Below, one piece after another: positions 6,413 to 9,295 of a stretch of 9,295 bases of DNA. Origin of the DNA: an uncultured Bacteroidota bacterium (GTDB taxonomy: Bacteria; Bacteroidota; Bacteroidia; Flavobacteriales; Flavobacteriaceae); NCBI GenBank assembly GCA_902628605.1, contig CACONV010000030.1:1-9295 (forward strand), written 5' to 3'. Position 1 is the first letter of the stretch. Each line of letters starts with the position of its first letter. Under the pieces are notes generated by a model. That model was not told where the DNA came from. It saw only the letters and a program-made list of their open reading frames with translations, and did not search any database. The position numbers and the translations under genes are program-made.

Positions 6413-7711
6413 ATGCAAGAAAACTTTTCAGTTTTTTGGTTTAGAAGAGATTTAAGATTAGATGATAACCTAGGTTTAAATGCTGCTCTTTCATCAGGTT
6501 TAAAGGTAATTCCAATCTTTATTTTTGACACTGAGATAATCAATAAACTTGAAAAACACGATTTAAGAATAAAAATGATTCATACGGCCTTAGTTAAGTT
6601 AAACGATGCCATGTTGGGGAACAGGTGTAATGTTGGAATGTATCTTGGAAATCCTAAGGCCGTTTTTGAATCACTTTTAAAAAAACATAAAATTAAAAGT
6701 GTTTTTGTAAATCGTGATTATGAGCCATATGCTCTAAAAAGAGATAAATCAATAAAATCATTTTTAGAAAAAAAAAACGTTACTTTTAAATCTTTCAAAG
6801 ATCAAGTCATTTTTGAAAAAGATGAAGTGGTAAAGGATGATGGTAATCCATATAAAGTATATACACCATATTCTAGAAAATGGATTGAAAAATTAAATAC
6901 AAGTGGTTTTGAAACTTGCAAATCGGAAAATAAATTAAATTCTTTAGCTAATATAGCATTACCTTACCTTTCACTAAAGGAAATTGGTTTTGATGAAAAA
7001 GAATTTGGTATTCCATTATTTAATATTGATTCTAAGACAATTGAAAAATACGAAGAAACCAGAAACTTTCCCTATTTAAACAGTACCTCTAAAATTGGTG
7101 CTCATTTAAGATTTGGATTTATTAGTATCAGAAAATTAGTGGAGAAAGCACTTAAAAACCCTAACAAAACATATTTAAAAGAATTGATTTGGAGAGAGTT
7201 TTTTATGCAAATACTATGGCATTTTCCATACACTGAAAAAAAGTCCTTTAAACCTAAATACGATAATATAAAATGGCTTAACAATAATGAAGAATTTAAA
7301 AAATGGTGTGAGGGAAATACTGGCTACCCTTTAGTCGATGCCGGTATGAGAGAGTTAAATCAAACAGGGTTTATGCATAATAGGGTAAGGATGTTAGTTG
7401 GAAGTTTTCTCTGTAAGCATCTATTAATTGACTGGAGATGGGGAGAAAAGTATTTTGCAAAAAAATTGTTAGATTACGAAATGTCAAGTAATGTTGGCAA
7501 CTGGCAGTGGGTAGCAGGATGTGGAGTAGATGCTTCTCCTTATTTTAGAATTTTTAATCCCAAAGAGCAAATTAAAAAATTTGATAAAGATTTTAAATAC
7601 ATTAAAAAATGGGTTCCTGACTATCAGACTAGTTCATATCCAAAAGAGATTATTGATCACAAATTTGCTAGAAATAGATGTTTAGAAACTTTCAAAGCCG
7701 CTGTTACTTAA
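6413..7711 (+). CDS. phrB: Class I deoxyribodipyrimidine (CPD) photolyase
   Basis: 432 aa, slightly shorter than E. coli PhrB. The N-terminal antenna-binding alpha/beta domain starts FSVFWFRRDLRLDDN (5-19). The FAD-binding helical domain runs about 205-410. Residues matching E. coli PhrB: E257 and W260 (E274, W277, substrate contacts), N323 (N341), M327 (M345, CPD contact), N360 (N378, faces FAD N5), and W366 (W384). The electron-transfer chain W288, W341 and W364 (W306, W359, W382) is complete. F320 replaces the Trp of the TGWMHN motif. These features favour a light-driven cyclobutane pyrimidine dimer photolyase over a plant-type cryptochrome or a 6-4 photolyase. The start codon directly follows the SDR stop (TAAATG), and its own stop directly precedes the DUF2256 ATG. 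Confidence 0.93.
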   Translation: MQENFSVFWFRRDLRLDDNLGLNAALSSGLKVIPIFIFDTEIINKLEKHDLRIKMIHTALVKLNDAMLGNRCNVGMYLGNPKAVFESLLKKHKIKSVFVNRDYEPYALKRDKSIKSFLEKKNVTFKSFKDQVIFEKDEVVKDDGNPYKVYTPYSRKWIEKLNTSGFETCKSENKLNSLANIALPYLSLKEIGFDEKEFGIPLFNIDSKTIEKYEETRNFPYLNSTSKIGAHLRFGFISIRKLVEKALKNPNKTYLKELIWREFFMQILWHFPYTEKKSFKPKYDNIKWLNNNEEFKKWCEGNTGYPLVDAGMRELNQTGFMHNRVRMLVGSFLCKHLLIDWRWGEKYFAKKLLDYEMSSNVGNWQWVAGCGVDASPYFRIFNPKEQIKKFDKDFKYIKKWVPDYQTSSYPKEIIDHKFARNRCLETFKAAVT

Positions 7712-7846
7712 ATGAACGGTGTTAAAAAAGCAAATTTACCATCAAAAATGTGTCCAGCTTGTAAAAGACCTTTTAGTTGGAGAAAAAAATGGGAAAACAA
7801 TTGGAATAATGTCAAATATTGTAGTAAAAGATGTCGGGCTCGTTAG
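7712..7846 (+). CDS. DUF2256 small zinc-ribbon-like protein
   Basis: 44 aa, starting at the ATG immediately after the photolyase TAA and ending TAG 7844-7846. It has two cysteine pairs, CPAC (14-17) and CSKRC (37-41), and the family core [12 protein letters not shown] (20-31) between them, which matches the DUF2256 pattern LPxKxCPxCxRPFxWRKKWxxxWxxVxYCSxRC. The four Cys residues suggest a single bound zinc; the remainder is strongly basic (many Lys/Arg) and Trp-rich. DUF2256 genes are commonly found beside photolyase/cryptochrome genes, and its function is not established. The last 16 bases overlap the start of the DASH cryptochrome gene in another frame, which implies translational coupling. 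Confidence 0.9.
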   Translation: MNGVKKANLPSKMCPACKRPFSWRKKWENNWNNVKYCSKRCRAR

Positions 7847-9132
7847 GTGTTTCTCTAGTTTGGTATAGAAACGATCTTAGAATAAAAGATCATCAGGGAC
7901 TTTCAAAAGCTATTGATAGCAATAGACAAGTAGTCGCATACTTCAATTTTAATCCTAATTTATTTAAAGAAACTAATTTAGGGTTTAAAAAAACAGGTAG
8001 TTACAGAAGTAAATTTATGATTGAATCAGTAAATGATTTACAACTAGAGTTAGATAAGTTAAATATTAGCTTAATAATTGACAATTGTCCAGATGGACAA
8101 AATCTTATAGAAAAGATAAAAAAATTAAATGTCAAGGAAATTTTTATTCAAAGAGAATGGACTCGCGATGAAATCAATGAAGAAAATGAAGTTCTAAATA
8201 AGATTGAAAGTAATGTAAAAGTGAACTATTCTTTCGATCAATTTTTGTATCACCCCAACGATTTGAAGAAAAAAATTGACGACATTCCTAATGTTTTCAC
8301 ATTATTTAGAAAAAAATGTGAAAAAGAGTTAAAAGTTAGGAGTTTGGAAGATAATCCGCGTAGGTTGGAATCAAAGAATAGACTATCTGAGAAATACAAA
8401 ATTCCAAGTTTAAATGACTTAGGTTTTAAAGAATTTAAACTTGACAAAAGAAGCGCATTCCCATTTAAAGGAGGAAGCAAAAGTGGTATAGAGAGAATCA
8501 ATAATTATTTCTGGAAAACAAAAAAGTTGTCATTTTATAAACATACTAGAAATGGATTAATTGGAATTGATTATAGTTCTAAAATTTCTTCCTGGTTAGC
8601 AAACGGATGTTTGTCACCTAAAATGATTTATTGGGAGGTAAAAAAGTATGAAAAGCAGGTAATCAAGAACCAATCAACGTATTGGTTGGTATTTGAACTT
8701 ATTTGGAGAGATTATTTCAAGTATATATCAATGAAATACAGAGACAAGATTTTTTGTATTGAAGGTATTTTGAACAGAAAATATAATTGGGGTAAATCAA
8801 AAACCAGAGTATATGAATGGATTAATGGAAAAACAGAAGAACCCTTTGTCAATTCAAACATGATGGAATTAAAAAATACCGGATGGATGAGTAATAGAGG
8901 TAGACAAAATGTTGCAAGTTACTTTGCCAAAGAATTGAAATTGGATTGGAGAATTGGTGCTGCATATTTCGAATCAATACTTATAGATTATGATGTACAC
9001 AGTAATTATGGAAATTGGATGTATGTATCTGGTGTTGGAAATGATCCAAGGAACAGGAAATTTAATGTTAGATGGCAATCTGAAAAGTATGATCCAAAGA
9101 TGAAATTTCAAAATTTATGGCTAAATGAATGA
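7831..9132 (+). CDS. Cryptochrome-DASH / single-strand-DNA photolyase family protein
   Basis: 433 aa. The antenna domain begins [18 protein letters not shown] (7-24). DASH-type features are [12 protein letters not shown] (56-67), [15 protein letters not shown] (214-228), ELIWRDYF (289-296), the diagnostic [16 protein letters not shown] (350-365), [17 protein letters not shown] (372-388) and [21 protein letters not shown] (391-411). The Trp chain appears as W320, W373 and W396, and Tyr398 replaces the second substrate-side Trp, as is normal for DASH. The segment usually GxTGxPFxDANM is altered to [12 protein letters not shown] (333-344). DASH proteins repair CPDs in single-stranded DNA or act as photoreceptors. 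The ATG at 7831 lies inside the DUF2256 gene; no later in-frame start would keep the first beta-strand. The stop overlaps the next gene by 8 bases. Confidence 0.93.
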   Translation: MSGSLGVSLVWYRNDLRIKDHQGLSKAIDSNRQVVAYFNFNPNLFKETNLGFKKTGSYRSKFMIESVNDLQLELDKLNISLIIDNCPDGQNLIEKIKKLNVKEIFIQREWTRDEINEENEVLNKIESNVKVNYSFDQFLYHPNDLKKKIDDIPNVFTLFRKKCEKELKVRSLEDNPRRLESKNRLSEKYKIPSLNDLGFKEFKLDKRSAFPFKGGSKSGIERINNYFWKTKKLSFYKHTRNGLIGIDYSSKISSWLANGCLSPKMIYWEVKKYEKQVIKNQSTYWLVFELIWRDYFKYISMKYRDKIFCIEGILNRKYNWGKSKTRVYEWINGKTEEPFVNSNMMELKNTGWMSNRGRQNVASYFAKELKLDWRIGAAYFESILIDYDVHSNYGNWMYVSGVGNDPRNRKFNVRWQSEKYDPKMKFQNLWLNE

Positions 9133-9295
9133 AAATATAAACATAATTTTTCCAAATCAGCTTTTTGAAGATTCTCCTTTAATCAAAAACCATAATGGGT
9201 TTATTTTGGTTGAAGAATTTCTCTTTTTTAATCAATTTAAATTTCACAAACAAAAAATACTTTTCCACCGAATTACGATGAAAAAGTATCAGCAA
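9125..9295 (+). CDS. Photolyase-related protein (DPRP / FeS-BCP type), N-terminal part only
   Basis: The first 57 codons run off the right edge. The start at 9125-9127 lies 8 bases inside the DASH gene's end. The visible segment reads [14 protein letters not shown] at the N-terminus, then ILVEEFLFFNQFKFHKQKI (27-45) and LFHRITMKKY (46-55). The pattern I-x-P-x-Q-L-F, then LVEE-LFF-FKFHKQK and FHR-x-x-MK-Y, is characteristic of the DPRP family (PF04244; formerly COG3046). This family includes iron-sulfur bacterial cryptochromes/photolyases such as PhrB of Agrobacterium and CryB of Rhodobacter, where a [4Fe-4S] cluster is present and 6-4 photoproducts are repaired. The cluster cysteines lie in the C-terminal half, outside the window, so repair type cannot be confirmed. 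The ATG at 9129 is rejected because it stops after three codons. Confidence 0.87.
   Translation, partial: MNENINIIFPNQLFEDSPLIKNHNGFILVEEFLFFNQFKFHKQKILFHRITMKKYQQ

Noticed and set aside
7102..7284. Minus-strand 60-codon open frame inside the CPD photolyase gene
   Set aside because: It lies opposite the conserved FAD-binding domain, has no recognisable motif and no promoter.
8250..8501. Minus-strand 83-codon open frame inside the DASH gene
   Set aside because: It is low-complexity Leu/Ser-rich translation opposite Lys/Glu-rich coding sequence, a typical shadow.
9129..9140. ATG at 9129 (ATGA overlap with the DASH stop) as the start of the last gene
   Set aside because: This frame stops after three codons (ATG AAA ATA TAA); the ATG at 9125 gives the conserved DPRP N-terminus.

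Overview
The window is AT-rich and looks like a chromosomal segment of a marine-type flavobacterium (Bacteroidota, probably Flavobacteriaceae). Four things support this. The protein families are typical of that group: an exported large PIG-L deacetylase, a sodium:solute symporter with a long charged loop, and DUF2911 plus TPR. Start codons lack Shine-Dalgarno sequences. There are TAnnTTTG-type -7 promoter elements. Spacing is very tight, with ATGA, TAATG and TAAATG junctions. No mobile element, RNA gene or CRISPR array is visible, and no stretch above 300 bases lacks a gene.

Left block (1-4314, + strand): the last 21 codons of a Maf-type nucleotide pyrophosphatase; a secreted 817-aa PIG-L deacetylase; a 31-aa single-membrane-span microprotein too short for routine gene calling, joined by TAATG overlaps to both neighbours; and a 551-aa Na+/solute symporter. 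The layout suggests one transcript that couples extracytoplasmic deacetylation of a substrate with Na+-driven uptake. The substrate cannot be read from the sequence.

Middle (4320-5256): a DUF2911/TPR exported protein on the - strand, convergent with the symporter (5 bases between stop codons). It is separated by a 106-base divergent control region from the right block. That region carries a Bacteroidota-type promoter and a perfect 7-bp inverted repeat.

Right block (5257-9295+, + strand): a compact light/DNA-repair operon. In order it encodes an SRPBCC-fold protein (interrupted by an apparent one-base frameshift in a T7 tract), an SDR-fold protein lacking the catalytic Tyr, a class I CPD photolyase, a 44-aa DUF2256 zinc-ribbon-like protein, a cryptochrome-DASH, and the first 57 codons of a DPRP/FeS-BCP-type photolyase-related protein. 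All junctions abut or overlap. Three different branches of the photolyase/cryptochrome superfamily therefore sit in one apparent transcription unit with three accessory proteins of unknown biochemical role. This is the most interesting system in the window.
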